A stretch of 64,000 nucleotides of DNA. Origin: Lonicera japonica. Lineage: Eukaryota > Streptophyta > Magnoliopsida > Dipsacales > Caprifoliaceae. Positions 11,962 to 25,084 of this stretch are shown here, piece after piece. A program made the translations under genes and the position numbers. Under the pieces are notes generated by a model. That model had not been told where the DNA came from and made no database searches. It saw only the letters and a list, made by a program, of their open reading frames with translations. Location: NCBI GenBank assembly GCA_021464415.1, contig CM038463.1, positions 6,556,754-6,620,753 of the forward strand, given 5' to 3'. How positions within the stretch are numbered: the stretch's first letter is position 1; each line of letters starts with the position of its first letter.

Positions 11962-14900
11962 ATGGCTAATCAAGTTGTAAAAATAAGGAGCGCTGAGATT
12001 GCCTCATGCATGAAATGTCCACTATGCGATAGGTTATACAGAGAGGCTACTACTATTTCTGAATGTCTCCATACATGTAAGTTTTTCTCCCTTTCGTATA
12101 TTATACATATATATATATATGTCTAAGCTCTTTGAAGTGGTGAATTATGGGATGAACATTGTGTTTTTTTTTTTTTGTAATCTCGTTGTTTCTGAATTGC
12201 ATTTTGGTACCGAGGTTTGAATTGGGTTGGTTCACTGTGATCTGGGAGTTCCATTCTTGTTTGATTATGGTTTTTTGGTTTCACTGGTTCTTGAATTTGA
12301 CTGTTAGCTGGTGGATTGGAGAATTGGGCTGTATTGAATTTGCTTACTATGTGCATTAAATTTGCTGTTTGATTAATCTGATTTGACATGTTTTTCTCCT
12401 CCTTTTTTTTTTTAAGTAAAAGCTAAGACTCTGCTAAGGTCCTTTTTGTTCCATTTCTCTAATTTTGACATGTTTTTGGAGTACATTTAGCTCAGAAACA
12501 ACTCTTTGTCTGATGTTTGAAACTTTGAAGCGGGTTTACTAGAAGGCAATTGTTTGAGAATTTTTATTTTGACAAAAATGATTTTGTAATTTGTCCCCAA
12601 TTTCTTCCTTACCTTTGTTAATTTGTTAGTGTAGTCTTAGTTTGATACTAAAATAGCAGTGGGTATTTGTTTTTCCTAATTTTTTGCTTATCAGACAATT
12701 ATATTGGAAACTCTACATTGCCTGGTCCTTTTCCTTCTTAGGGTTTCTTTCTCTTGTGCTTCAAACTTTTAGATCGGGTTACGAATAGGCATAATTGTTG
12801 GAAAAATATTTAAAAATATATTTTTTGTACCGTTCCTAATTTATTCCAATTTTGCAATCTCACCTTTGTTAGTGTAATCTTCACAGAAGATTCACTTTTA
12901 AGCATTGTTGATGTTCATATCATACGAGACTACCTCTTTCCCCCTTTGTTGGGTTCTATTTATTTTCATTTCTTACTGAGAAATCCAAATCATAGTATGT
13001 ATTTATCGTTAAAGTTCATTGTTGCAATCTGGTACTCATAAAACTTGCGACTACTTCCTTTATTTCAAGAGGTCTTGTTATTCTCATCATTTGGTAAAAT
13101 ATCTAAGTCAGATGAAAAGATTCTATTATCTCATTTTCTTTTAAACTTGCCCAACGTCAATATTTTGCATTTCTGTTTTATCATTATTGTGGACTCTGTC
13201 CAACTCTATCGTGGATCTTTGTAATTTTTTTTTTTTTTTGCTTTATCCAGTTTGCAAGAAATGCATTTATAAAAAGCTTTCAGATGATGAAGATGACTGT
13301 TGTCCCGTATGCAATACCTACTTAGGCTGCTCTCCATTGGAGAAGCTGAGGTTTGTTGTTTTTCCTAACTCGCCCTCTCTCTTGTCAAAAAATCTTTATT
13401 ATGCACCTTTGTTGTTTGGTTGAATGATTTATTACATTGCACATTGTGGATAACATAAGCTTTAGCTAATGTCAGTCGTATGCATAATGAGATGCAAGTA
13501 TGCAACTGTGTCACAATGATAGATTACATTCTTCTTTATAGTTTATTAATTGAATTTTAACAATATGTATCAGCCGTACGAGTTTAGGAGAGGTTGAAGT
13601 CTTATATTAATGTCAACACATGCTTCTTAATCGACTAAGAATCTGATACTAGTGATGTTGAGATCCTATATAAACATTGTTTAGTTGAATGTTTCAGAGG
13701 GTTCTTACATGACCGAACTATATTTGCCTTGTTGGGACGTTATGTAAATAATGTCAGCTGAATGTTTAATTCAAAGAAATTAGGAGGTAGGAAAAGAATT
13801 TCAAGAAAAAATACCAACAAAATTCTCTCTCTGAAGACATCCTAAATCTCTTTGGTGTTTATTCTAATCACATTATTCCTGGTTATGCATATGATTTTGC
13901 ATCAGAGTGTTTCCATTTTGTAGAAACTTCAAGCACTATGCTAAGTTACTCAGGAAAATTTGTTTTTGTATGTGTTTTCATCAATAACAATACGACATAC
14001 ACCTTAATGAAGTATTTGGTAATGTTACTTGTTCATCACGTATTCGCCCTAGAATCTGCTTTTTCTTATCAGGTTTTGAGATTTTACTCATATGAGAACA
14101 TTTATACTAATAAGCGTGGTTTTTGCATGCAGCACATATTTATAATATAAACGATGAAGCCAAGGAATGGAGGTTTTCATGACTGAATCTTATCATTTTA
14201 CTTCATTTTTGTATTATCAGGTCTGACCATAATAAGAAAGATTTAAGAGAGAAGGTATTTCCTTCAAAAAAAAGTCAGAGTGGGACATCTAAGGTTGAGC
14301 CACCTGCTGTTGAGACGCCCAAGGTGGAGCCGCCCGTGGTGGAGACGGCTGTGGTTGAGACCCCTGAAGTCTTACCGGCAAGAAGAAAGGAGAGGTCGCT
14401 CTCTTCATTGGTGGTCAGCACTCCCAGAGTGTCAACGAAGACCCCATTAACGGGGCGGAGATCAAAAGTTCCTACAAGAAAAACACCAGGAAAAGCTATC
14501 CAGAAGGATGACGAAGATTCCTCAGAAGATCATTCAGATAGCTCAAGCAATATAAGGCAGGTACGGTGGCCAAGACGATTTTATCGATTCATACAGAGAT
14601 TACTATTTATTTTGTTTTATCATGCCTAAATTAACCTGTACCCTTTGTGGTAAATTATGCTAACTTACAGAATTCTTCCCCCGTTGAGCCTGATAAAGAA
14701 GTAGTGAAGAGTGTTGAGAAATGTGAAGGAAAAGAGGATCTATGGGATCCTTTGACTTGTTTAGTGGAAGCAGCAAATAGGAGCAAGTCCTCGAAGATTT
14801 CTCCAGATGGGTCCGCTGAAAAATCGGACCTTCAGAAGGGTGCCGCCAACAACGACAGGGCTGCCCCCAAAATGAAAGGGAAGGAGCATGGGCAGTCTTC

Positions 14901-17360
14901 TAAGGTTCAAGATGAGAAAAATGGCACTGAACCTGCCCCAGCGGAAACTTCAAACCCTCAAAAGTTACGAAGAAATCGAAGAAAAAAGTCAGCAGAAGCT
15001 TCTGAAGAATCAGCTGTTTCTCCTCAAAATGTAATGGATGGTTGTGCTGAAGTATTACGCGAAAGGAAAATACCAATGTGGCTCTCATTAATCGCTTATG
15101 AGGATCAGTAAGAATCTACTTTTAGATACAAAATTTAGATAGTTTCTCTCTCTGGTCTTTAATTTTCCTATTTCCTGAACATGATTTCAGGGATGGAAAT
15201 GAGCCACTGGCACAGATAGCTCCTGCTTATATAAGGGTTAAGTGAGTTTCTATTAACCTCATTCATCATTTTAAATTTACAATTATTTCTTCGGTGGTGG
15301 TTTTGCTTTTGATATTTACAATTGATTTTCGGTATTAAAATAGTAATAAAATCACGCATTTTATTTGAGAGCAGTACTATATTAAGGTCTATCAAGATGT
15401 GAAAAGTACCATGTAATGCAAACATGTTTTGCTTTTGTTTTATTGTCATTTTGTATGTATTTAGATAAGGCACGGAGTCTAAAATATTTTGTGTTCTTAG
15501 GATGAGTTCCTCTGGAGTTTAGGATTATTGCTCATAGTTTTTTTTTTTTTTTTTGAAAGCAAAAGAGGAAAAGCATAACGGATTATCACTGTTAGTTTAT
15601 TGGGCTAGAATTGGGAAAGCTGTTATAGCTTTACCTAAAATAAGATTCTGATGTTCCTTTTTAGCAATGCGGATTTGATAATTGAGTTACTATTTATAAC
15701 TGTGTAATTTATTTCCTTCTTGTATGTAATTCTTCCGCTACTTGAACCCTATTTTTCTGGTCGCTATATAATATTGTTCACATTTACCAAAAAGCACTCT
15801 TACTTATAACATCATCTAATTATTCTTCTAGGATTTATAAAGATAATATAAAGATTTTTAGTTAAGATGACGGTGAACTCACTAAAACTAAATTTGTAAC
15901 ATATAGTAAAAGTGTCAATAAAGTTGCATGGTGCTTGGGTTCAGAATCTTAATAGATCTTCAGCTTCAAGGGCTTATGCCATACATCATTTACATTTAGT
16001 TCCCATTTCAGTGGTTAACTAATTCAATAACCTTGTTCTAGTTCTACTAGGACTTGCTTCAAGAATCTTGTTCTGCTATTTGGCATTATAAAAGCCCGTT
16101 TCTGTATATATAGGATCTTTTAGTATACCTTTGTGCTTTTGCATTTAGTAATCTCTTACTAGTTTCCATGAACTGTTGGGCATTCTATATTCTTGCTAAA
16201 TCTTGCATTTATGAAGTTGAAATGAGGAAATGCTTTCTTATTGAATATTTGAATTCAAAAGAGGAAATCATATTTTCCTATTTTTGTTCTGTTGATAAAC
16301 AAAGATTATCAAATTTAGGTCCAAGAGTGTAATGTATTTTTTATATTTTTTTGTCTCTCAATCAATGTTCTAATGTAATATTCATTTCATGTTGTTACAG
16401 GGATGCCGATATACCTGTTTCTTCTTTACAGAAGTACCTGATGATTAAACTAGGTCTTAAGAGTGCAGAGGAGGTAAGTGAAGCCATCTTTTTCTACTTA
16501 ACAGTTGGTAACATTTCTTGTTAATCTATCAATAGTTCAAAAGTGGAAAAATGAAGCCCAAGAGTTGGTGCTTCATTAGGTTGTTGAGATACATAATATC
16601 TTGCTTTACCTTGGGTTCCGTTATGAACCACCATACCAAGTTATGTTTTGGTTAACGAATATGAAGTTGTTAAGCATGTAAACAATCATCGACAACTTGT
16701 GTATTAAACAGCACTAACTTCTGCCTTGGTGTTGTATATATATAGGGTGGCTTTATTGGCAGAGCAGATATACGTTGCTAGAGTAATGTACAATTGTGAA
16801 GGCATATAGTACTACTCTTAACAGCAGTAATATCCTCTGGTTAACCATAATTGCTTAGGCAAGTGTAGCCTATATTTCTCTATATATATATACTAGAATG
16901 ATACATTTTTTTTGGCAAGTGTACATCCTATATATGTATATCTGTACATCTGATGTATTTAGTGTAAATTCATACCTCTTTGTGGAGATTCAAAAAAGAA
17001 TGAGAGAGAGTAGTTAGGAGTGTGGCCGGGTTCTGTTTTGATGTGACTTATGTCCCAGTCAGTGCACAGGCGCTTGCAGTAGAACCTGTATGTTCAACTC
17101 CAAACGCCTATGCTTCGTCTTTTTTCGTAATTGAATTTCTTGAGATAAGTTTAATATCAAGGCATTTTTTTCTCTTCCAGGTCGAGATAAAATGCATGGG
17201 TCAGCCACTAATCCCCACATTACAACTGAATAGTCTACTCGAATTATGGCTGCAAACAGGTGCACCAACCGAGAAGGTGCCAGTACAAGTCGGCTCAACA
17301 GGAAAGGAATTCGTTATGGTACTTTCATATGGGCGCAAAGTTCCTCGCCGTGATCCATAA
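11962..17360 (+). CDS. DRIP2: DRIP-type E3 ubiquitin-protein ligase (DREB2A-interacting protein; RING plus RAWUL)
   Basis: Plant PCGF-like RING E3 ligase. In Arabidopsis, DRIP1/2 ubiquitinate the drought factor DREB2A in the nucleus. Seven coding exons in phase give 431 aa (family ~420): 11962-12076, 13251-13350, 14221-14560, 14671-15107, 15191-15241, 16401-16473, 17181-17360. The C3HC4 RING uses C19, C22, C35, H37, C40, C43, C56 and C59, completed across intron 1. The middle (~75-320) is low-complexity, rich in K, E, P and S, with PP-V-E repeats in exon 3 and basic RRNRRKK stretches that could act as nuclear signals. The C-terminal RAWUL ubiquitin-like domain begins near 325 (IPMWLSLIAYEDQ) and includes YLMIKLGLKSAEEVEI and the final EFVMVLSYGRKVP. 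Which paralogue (DRIP1 or DRIP2) it matches is uncertain. The 5' UTR appears to contain an intron. Confidence 0.92.
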
Positions 17361-19147
17361 TTTCCTTCCATCCTTTCTGTATTCTCCTTTCATAGTTAGA
17401 GTCGGTCGCCCTATGCCGTCCACGTGGCGCATACGTGGCAGGCTGTTGTTGGCAAACGGGTCCGGCTAAAGAGCGATGAGTCCGTCTTTGTTAAGTTTTA
17501 TTTTGCATGGTTGTACATTTGTCTGTGTTGTGATCTACAGGTGGATTTGAGCTGTTCTGTCACCATTTTCCTTCCTTTCATTTTCCATTTATTTAGTTTT
17601 AATCTTCTTCTTGATCTAAATGGTAATGTCGTAGAAATATAAAGTTTTCTTATTAATGTTAGATTCTTAATTATTATGTATCGTAGTTAACGGGATTTTG
17701 AATTAGCAGAATTTGTAGTATCTTTTCAAAATCTCGAAAGAACTTGAAAAAATGAAGATATTTGGTAAAAAGGAAAAATGGCATCTTATATAGATGTACA
17801 GTGCCTTTGACGATTGACGGGGAGTAGGTGTTTCTGTTACTCAAAATTTTCATGTCTCGGAGATGTTTGTTTGCAATAATTCTAGTATTGTGTGGGGGCT
17901 GTCGTATCTTTCCCAATGAGGCAATAGTAGGTGATGCACTATCCTTGTTTGTCCCCCATATGACTTGAGTGAGGTTTGACATGTCCACAATATATATTTA
18001 TATATGTAATTAAATTTATGAAATGATATTAACATTTTACGATTGTCTCAAGTCACTCTAAAATTATTTTTAATAATAATGTCCCGAAAAACCTATACAA
18101 ATGTTACTAAAAATAATTTTGGAATGCCTTTATACAAATGTAGAGTGATAATATCATTTTTCTTAAATTTTGAGGTAAGAAATTATCACTTCATAAAATT
18201 TTCTTTAACACTCCAAAATTATTTTTATTGACATAAAAGTGTTTCAAAAGATACGAATTACTAAAGATGATGTTAAAGTCCTAAAATATTTTCGTTAAGT
18301 GTAATATCATTATCCAAATTTTATTAAAAAGAGACCCAACTTTTGAGGATAAAAGAAAAACAATGCAATAGAATACTAATATCATTACTCAAATTTTATT
18401 AAAATAGGCCCAACTTTAAGCATAAAAGGAAAGTTAGTGCAAACTCGGATTTGAAATAAAAGTTTGCCAATGAGGGCAAAATTAAAATATGCTTTTGTAG
18501 AATTTATAGTTCAAAACAAACTATATAATCCAATGTCTGTACAATATTGTATTTTACAAAGTAAAATAATAAATTTGCATGTCTTAAACAAAAAAACAAA
18601 TTAATAGAAACAAAAAGAAACTGGCATTGAATTTGTTGTTGATAATAATATTATCTATTATATAAAAGCCAAGTGCTAGAAGTAGGTTTTAATACTTTTT
18701 GTACGTGGTTCCTATTTTGCCCCTGTTTATTTGTTTTACAGAAAACAAGTTTATTTAACTAGACATGAACTTTCAACTTTTAAATTAAAACAAGTAAAGT
18801 ATTTACAAATGTACCATTATTTTTACTTTTAAATGTTTCTTAATATTTAAATATATGATACACAAGAAGTGTTAATATAATAAAAAAAATGATGAATTTT
18901 TTTACCCCAAGCCCAAACTTGAATTACAGGACTTTCATTTTTCTATCTCTTCAACCACACACACACACACATATATATATATTATTAATTATTTGTATCA
19001 AAAATAATTATATGAAATTAGATATATAATGATAAATTTTGCTTCCCATTATTCTCACGATAAAATAATAAGTTTTGCTTCACGACTTGTGACTTATCTA
19101 ATACAAAATTAAAGAAGATATCATTAGATTACAAAGTCATTAGCAAT

Positions 19148-19185
<38 letters not shown>

Positions 19186-19507
19186 TATATATTTATGTTC
19201 CTTCTGTATAAAAAAAAATGATAGGGCGCAGAATTCTAATAATATTTTATTTGGGACAAAGGTAGGCTTGGAAGAACAGCTGTAGGCCAATCCATGAATA
19301 TGTATATAGTAAGTCAGGCGCTTTCTCTAAATTAGGGTGTAATTTACAATCATAGTCGCAGTGAAAAACAAAAGAAATATTAGAAAGGCCACCCGTACCT
19401 AAACTCTCACTCTTCCCGGAGATCGACGACGGCCTCTCTCTCTGGGCTCTCCGCATTCTTCTCTCTATAGATATATACAGATACAGATTGATAGATAGAG
19501 AGAGAGA
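17361..19507. other. 3' flank of DRIP gene, AT-rich intergenic, SRP9 leader
   Basis: The DRIP 3' untranslated region probably runs to about 17650. The rest is AT-rich non-coding DNA with poly-AT tracts. The sequence TCTATTATATAAAAGCCAAGTG at 18654 resembles the 5' end of some plant Helitrons, but I found no matching 3' end. A TA microsatellite is at 19150-19192. The leader of SRP9 is CT/GA-rich (about 19420-19507). Confidence 0.45.
19150..19192. repeat. (TA)n microsatellite
   Basis: About 43 bases of alternating T and A with one interruption, ~315 bases upstream of the SRP9 ATG. Confidence 0.9.
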
Positions 19508-22500
19508 ATGGTTTATATAACATCTTGGGACGATTTTGTTGAAAGATCAATTCACCTCTTTCGTACCACTCCCGAAAAGGTAATACTAATAACTCCTCTC
19601 TCTCTCTCTCTCTCTGCACTCGTTCAATCATCGTTTCTTTATTGTTTTTCCTGTTGGTCTCATTCATATGTAATTGCGGCACAGACACGTTATGTCATGA
19701 AATACAGACACTGCGACGGTAAATTGGTTCTCAAAATCACTGATGATAAAGAGGTCAGTATTTTTTTCCTAGCCTTGATATTCCAAATTTTACTTATATT
19801 GCATATGTATGTGTATATTTGATTTTTAGCGACTGAGTAGCAGTTGTGTCTCCAATAATCAAATTAAAAAAGAAAAAAAAGGTACACATTAAATGATAAT
19901 GCGTTTCCCCTCTAGTTCATTTGAATGGTGCAATTTTCAGTGACGTGAGGTTTATGGTTAGCAATTTTGTTGTTTAGGCTTCATCACTTTTTGGTAGAGA
20001 AGTTATAGAAACTAGGGCACCAATTCTTTTGACAACTTTTGATTTAATAAAAGATTCAATAAATACAGAACAATCCTTACTAAAAATAAACAATAATTCG
20101 TAGGAGACACATGTTTTGAGGACACTGGAATGTGTTTTTGTGCATTGGTCAAAGGTAGACTTTGTTTAAATTCTACGTATGATTTTACTGTTTACCTTAT
20201 CAATATATCGGTAAAAATCATCATGTCCCCTGAATGTGACCCCAATGTGTGTTGAAGTACTCAAAAATAAAATAACAAAGATAGATCACAATGGAAAATA
20301 TTATTCTTGTAGGTGATTCTCAAATAATTGACAGAAGACTTTCGTATGGCATATCAAGGAGTAAATACAATACACGTTGTAGATTTGTGGAACGTGAATA
20401 TTACAGGCTTGCGTATGTGTTTGGATTTGGGTTAATAGGTCTGTTCTTTTGAAAGATGATCAGTCCTTTCTTACGCTTTTTAACCACCCAATGAGTTCCT
20501 ATTTCCTAATCAATCGAACATCTAAAACTAGACTGTGAAATACTACCGATTGCTAGAAGCCTAGTTCATCTGCTGCTACTCAGGAGTGGAGGGACATGTA
20601 ATTGCCCCCCTTTAATTTTGAAAACTTGATATTTTAGGATCCATTTGATAACAAAATGTTAGGTGATAGGAAAACAATTGATTTGTGCGATTAGTTTTAA
20701 AATAAGTTGAGGGGTGTGGTAAGATAATCTCTTACTTTATGGCATCTTTCATGGAAAAAATTTATTTGGGTAGCGAGGAAGAAAAGTTTTCCACAAAAAA
20801 TAGAATAAGGATGGATGACATCTACTCATTAGATGGAGAGCATCTCACCACAGCACTCTAACTTATTTTCAAATTTCTCACACTAATTAATTGTTTTTCC
20901 TATCATTTTCCATCATGTTATCAAACAGACCCTTAGTGTTTAATTTTCCAAAATTTAAAAAAATGGATCCTTAGGCTCCGTTTGATAACAATATGGAAAA
21001 TAATAGTAAAAGCAATTCATTTTGGTGAGAAGGTGGAAAATAAGTTGAAAGATGTTGTGAGATTTTTCTTAACTTTTAGTTTTTTCACCTGAAAAAATTT
21101 CTTTTGGTGGTGAGGAAGAAAAAATTTCCACAAAAAATAAAGGAGAGAGGACATAAAATAAGCATGAAATGGAGAGATTACTCAACTTATTTTCCACCAC
21201 CTCAACAAAATCAATTGCTTTTGTTATCATTTTCCCTCCTTATCAAAATAAGGTGGAAAATTAATTGTTTTTCCTATCATTTACAATCTTATTTTTTTCC
21301 ATCTTCTCACCAAAATCAATTCTCCAAAACTGAAAAATATACATATCCTATCTAATATTGCCCCGTTCATTGTTATTTTTTAGTGTTATAGTTGCCTCTC
21401 TAGCCAAATTCCTGGCTCCACCCCTGCTGCTACCTTATCAAAGTATGTTCCTGTTGGTAGAATCAAGCAGTCAGTTACTGTTGGTTTACGATTTCACCAA
21501 ACTAAAAGTCAGGTCAAATTTTGATGGTTTGAAAACCAGAAATCTTTTTCTGAAACATACATCACCAGGTTGGGCCATTGTGAAAGAATGGAACCAGGAA
21601 TTTGGCTAAGGGGGCAACTTGACATTAAAAATATCTAGTTGGGGGGGTTGGGGGGCAAAATTAGTACTACTACTACCGGAGAATCATGACTAGGATTGCA
21701 TACCCCCCCCCCTCTCTCTCTCTCTCTAGTCATTCGTCAATGATTTCTCTCTACTCTCGTCTCTTCTATTGCACCAATTCTCCCAAATTAAAACCCTGGC
21801 GTGGGTTCCCCCAAGTACTTGTATATTTAAAGCCTTGTCTTTAGCTGTTTGGGATCTCCCTAGTGACTGCTAAATTAGCTGCTATTTCACCAAGTAAGAT
21901 GACACTGCAGGCATCAGTGGAGATATGGTAATTTAAGGTTCAGTTTTATTACAACATGGAAAAGGAAAATAAAAATAGTTGATTTTTGTGAAAAGTTGGA
22001 AAATAAGTTGAGCTATGTGGTGAGTTGCCTTCTTACTTTGTTATTTCTTTGGTGGTTGAGGAATAAATGGTTGAGGAAGAAAAAATTGCCATAAAAGATA
22101 ATGAAGGATGGAGGACATCTACACATAAAAATTAGCATGAGATGGAGAGCATCTCATCACATGCCTCAACTCGTTTTTGTACTTACAGAAATCAAGTGTT
22201 TTTATTATCATTTTCCGTGTTATCAAACAGAGCCTAAATGTTTCCCAACCGAGAGAACAATTTATCTATCCTCTTTCAATGCTTTAGGCATTTTGGGTTT
22301 TCAACTTCATGATTTGTGTTTAACGTATTTACCATAGTTTTCGGATTTTCCATTCTCAACAAGTTCTCTTCTTATTCTTCTTGATACGTGTTTCTGGTTC
22401 TTGAGCATTATGTTGTCGGCTCGAGATTTATATTTGATTGGTCATGGGCATGTGAGATGAGTCATCTGGGCTCTTGAGTAAAGCTAGCCATTGCATATAA

Positions 22501-22939
22501 TTCTTCGATTACTAGTTGTCTTGTTTGAGGATTTAACTTATGAAATCTAATGAAAGACTTGGTAGAGTTATTCCTACAGCACTTATTTATTTATTTATTT
22601 TATGACTAGTGTATCAAGTTTAAGACAGACCAGGCACAGGATGCTAAAAAGATGGAGACGCTCAACAACATATTCTTTACTATGATGGCTCGTGGTCCTG
22701 AAGGTATCACTTTTATCCCTCCAAAAGTTATTTTTTTTCTGTACAGTATTTTCACCTATTTTGGGTAACAAAAGAATTTGTTTGTATAAAATTATGAATA
22801 TATGCAAGTATGACATTTGCATCATGTCATTCTGACTGTGAATATCACTTGCTGTTCTGCAGTGGATATAACAGAAGTTACTGGAAAAGAAAAGGCTGAA
22901 GCAAAGCCAGCCAAGAAAGGGAGGGGAAGGAAACAGTAA
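19508..22939 (+). CDS. SRP9: Signal recognition particle 9 kDa protein (SRP9)
   Basis: Cytosolic SRP subunit that pairs with SRP14 to bind the Alu domain of SRP RNA and slow translation elongation. Four exons in phase encode 103 aa, the same length as Arabidopsis SRP9: 19508-19579, 19685-19753, 22610-22703, 22863-22939. Typical segments are MVYITSWDDFVERS at the N-terminus, TRYVMKYRHCDGKLVLKITD, CIKFKTDQAQDAKKME, LNNIFFTMMARGPE and a basic tail ending AKKGRGRKQ. The start at 19508 matches the family N-terminus exactly. Intron 2 is long (2.86 kb) because it is packed with MITEs. The coding sequence looks intact. Confidence 0.95.
20634..20935. mobile_element. Tourist-like MITE, family A copy 1, in SRP9 intron 2
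   Basis: TTA duplications at 20634-20636 and 20933-20935. The left terminus GGATCCATTTGATAACA mirrors the right terminus, whose reverse complement is GGGTCTGTTTGATAACA, and subterminal GATAGGAAAA(A)CAATT(G/A)ATT is inverted as well. It is 296 bp between duplications and non-coding. Confidence 0.75.
20971..21250. mobile_element. Tourist-like MITE, family A copy 2, damaged right end
   Basis: TTA at 20971-20973 is followed by GGCTCCGTTTGATAACAA, the cleanest version of the family terminus. The interior (AAAATAAGTTGA, GGTGGTGAGGAAGAAAAA, GGAGAGATTACTCAACTTA) aligns with copies 1, 3 and 4. The right terminus is degraded around GTTATCATTTTCCCTCCTTATC, so the end is approximate. Confidence 0.65.
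21934..22237. mobile_element. Tourist-like MITE, family A copy 3, in SRP9 intron 2
   Basis: TAA at both 21934-21936 and 22235-22237. The left end GGTTCAGTTTTATTACAAC is a worn version of the family terminus. The right end GTTATCAAACAGAGCC is its inverse. The interior shares AAAATAAGTTGAG and ATGAGATGGAGAGCATCTCA with copy 1. Confidence 0.7.
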
Positions 22940-24132
22940 CATTTATATCTCTCACTAGCTTCAATTCCTTTTTTGCGAGAATTGTTTTAAAGGTATTCTG
23001 GTTAGCAATTATTAAGGGAATGCTCCCAATTTTTCTAGTTACATATTCACTAAATATCTCATTGGATTCAAATTTGTTAAGAAATATTATTTACTTTCAT
23101 AAAACCACTCATCCAAAGATTCAAGGGAAAGCGTGGGACTACTTGTAATTTGAGTGGTATAGAGAACAAAAAGGTCGGACAAGGCGGAGGCAAATGTTTA
23201 GTGTCTGGTTGGTTGAGATCAAAATCAACGTGTAAAAATATTAGGGCCCGTTCGGTAACGTTTTCGGAGAATGTTTTCTGAGAATATTTTCAGAAAATGA
23301 AAACGAGAAAATGAATTTTCCGAGAACGAAAACAGTGAAAACATTTTCCGAGAATGAAAACATTGAAAACAAAGATTGCAAGAGTGAAAATGGTGAAAAC
23401 GTCATTTTGGTGTTTTTGCGTTTTATACTTTAAACTTGAATTCATTTTCCGAAAACGTTTTTCATGTTCTTGTCAACATCCCACCGAATGCATTTTTTAT
23501 CCGATTTTGATCTCAAAAAACAAAAACAAGCCTCCAAAAATGCTACCGAACGCACCCTTAGAAGATGGTTTCACAGCAAATCACTGTTTCCTCGTTTATA
23601 ATGTCACTTAAAGATGCTATCTTATAATTTTTTATCCTCCTTTGTCGTCTAGAGGATCCTGTTGGCAATTATATTAAAAATATATACAAGGGAGGGTTCT
23701 AGTTATTCTTGGTGTAAAATAAAAAAAAAATTACCTTCACCAATAAATTTCTTTCAATTTTATGAGTCATCAATTTAACTGTTAAATTACTTAATTATAA
23801 TAATTCAAATATGCGTGTTAAAAATTAAAGTAATTGGAGATGCATAAGTCCTTAATCATAGTCCTGTTGTTATTTTACAAAATTTAAGTAAGAGTAAATA
23901 TAGTAATTATATGATTACATATATTGGATTGATTTGAAATTTTTCATGCCTGATAAACACAATAAAAATAGTTTATTAAACGGTGAAATTGAAAATTTTA
24001 AATATGATAAAAAGTTATGAATGGGTGTAAAATATATCTTACACCCAGTATAACTTGAACCTTCTTATATTTATATGTTTATTTCTTCCCAGCCAAATCC
24101 TATGGTAGTTTTTGCACCTCTAGCATTTCAGG
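22940..24132. other. 3' flank of SRP9 and intergenic region
   Basis: Non-coding AT-rich sequence. Apart from the MITE at 23241-23560 I see nothing that resembles a gene. The SRP9 3' untranslated region is probably within the first ~200 bases. Confidence 0.5.
23241..23560. mobile_element. Tourist-like MITE, second family
   Basis: TTA duplications at 23241-23243 and 23558-23560. The left terminus GGGCCCGTTCGGTAACGTTT mirrors the right terminus, whose reverse complement is GGGTGCGTTCGGTAGCATTT. Internal short inverted and direct repeats of GAAAACG/CGTTTTC give strong fold-back potential. It is ~314 bp and non-coding. Confidence 0.75.
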
Positions 24133-24789
24133 TTTAATCATTGGGCTTTTTTTAGTTACTCCCTATTCATAATGCGAAATTAATGTTTTTCTTATTTTTC
24201 ATAATTTTTTTGACTTAATCCCCCAAGGGATTTGACGAAGATTTAACACTGTTAATTTTATATTTTTTGTCAAGTAGACCAAAAATACCCCCATTATTTT
24301 CATCATGAATCCTAACCCTATTTCTCTTTCTAAACAAAAGACACACCCGACTTTGTCTCTCTAAAATTAGTTGGAAACCCTCATTCTACACAAAATTCCA
24401 TGCTCCAAATATTTTTTAACCTAATTAAAATCCGATGCTCTACTAAATATTTTGGGTTAATAGCACTTTATCCTTCATAACTATAAGGGTAATGACAATT
24501 TGCTCTCTAAACTACTAAAATTAATAATTATTATCACCAACTATTACTTTTGTTGCAATAGATCATTTTTCATTGATGAGTTTAATTTTTTTAATGGTAG
24601 AAGCGACACTTGCACATCACTGTGAGATTTTTTAAGGGCATACTTGAAATTTTGCAATTGGCTTTACTTTTACCATTTCTCCCGCAAAAAAAAACAGGCT
24701 AAACATTATTTATAATATACATATGTAAATACATGATATATATATATATGAGAAATTTCAGGTGCATATTTCTGTTCACAGATTGGCCT

Positions 24790-25084
24790 ATTTGGCACGC
24801 TTTTTGATGGATTTTTTTAATGAAATTTGATGGGATGTTCTTCATCGTGTGTAGAACATCTCCACCAAATTTCATCAAAAAATTCAACCGAGAAGTAGGT
24901 TAACTACGTGATTGAAAAATATTGGTCCAAAAATAGATATATAAAATCCAATATTTTTCAATCACATAGTTAACCCACTTCTCGGTTGAATTTTTTGATA
25001 AAATTTGGTGGAGATGTTCTACACACGATGAAGAATATTCCCATCAAATTTCATCAAAAAATCCCATCGGGAAGCGTGCCAAAT
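24790..25084. repeat. Near-perfect fold-back (136-bp arms, 22-bp loop) nested in the MULE
   Basis: The left arm 24790-24925 and right arm 24948-25084 are almost exact reverse complements. Shared pieces include ATTTGGCACGC / GCGTGCCAAAT, ATGTTCTTCATCGTGTGTAG / CTACACACGATGAAGAATAT, and ATTGAAAAATATTGG / CCAATATTTTTCAAT. The spacer is 24926-24947. Such a long, well-matched hairpin is either a fold-back transposon or, if transcribed, a source of small RNAs. No coding frame and no clear target duplication. Confidence 0.85.

Noticed and set aside
14900..15088. Minus-strand open frame over DRIP exon 4
   Set aside because: Antisense shadow of a confident coding exon.
18654..18740. Helitron-like 5' end (TCTATTATATAAAAGCCAAG)
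   Set aside because: No 3' hairpin with CTRR end could be located, so the element cannot be supported.
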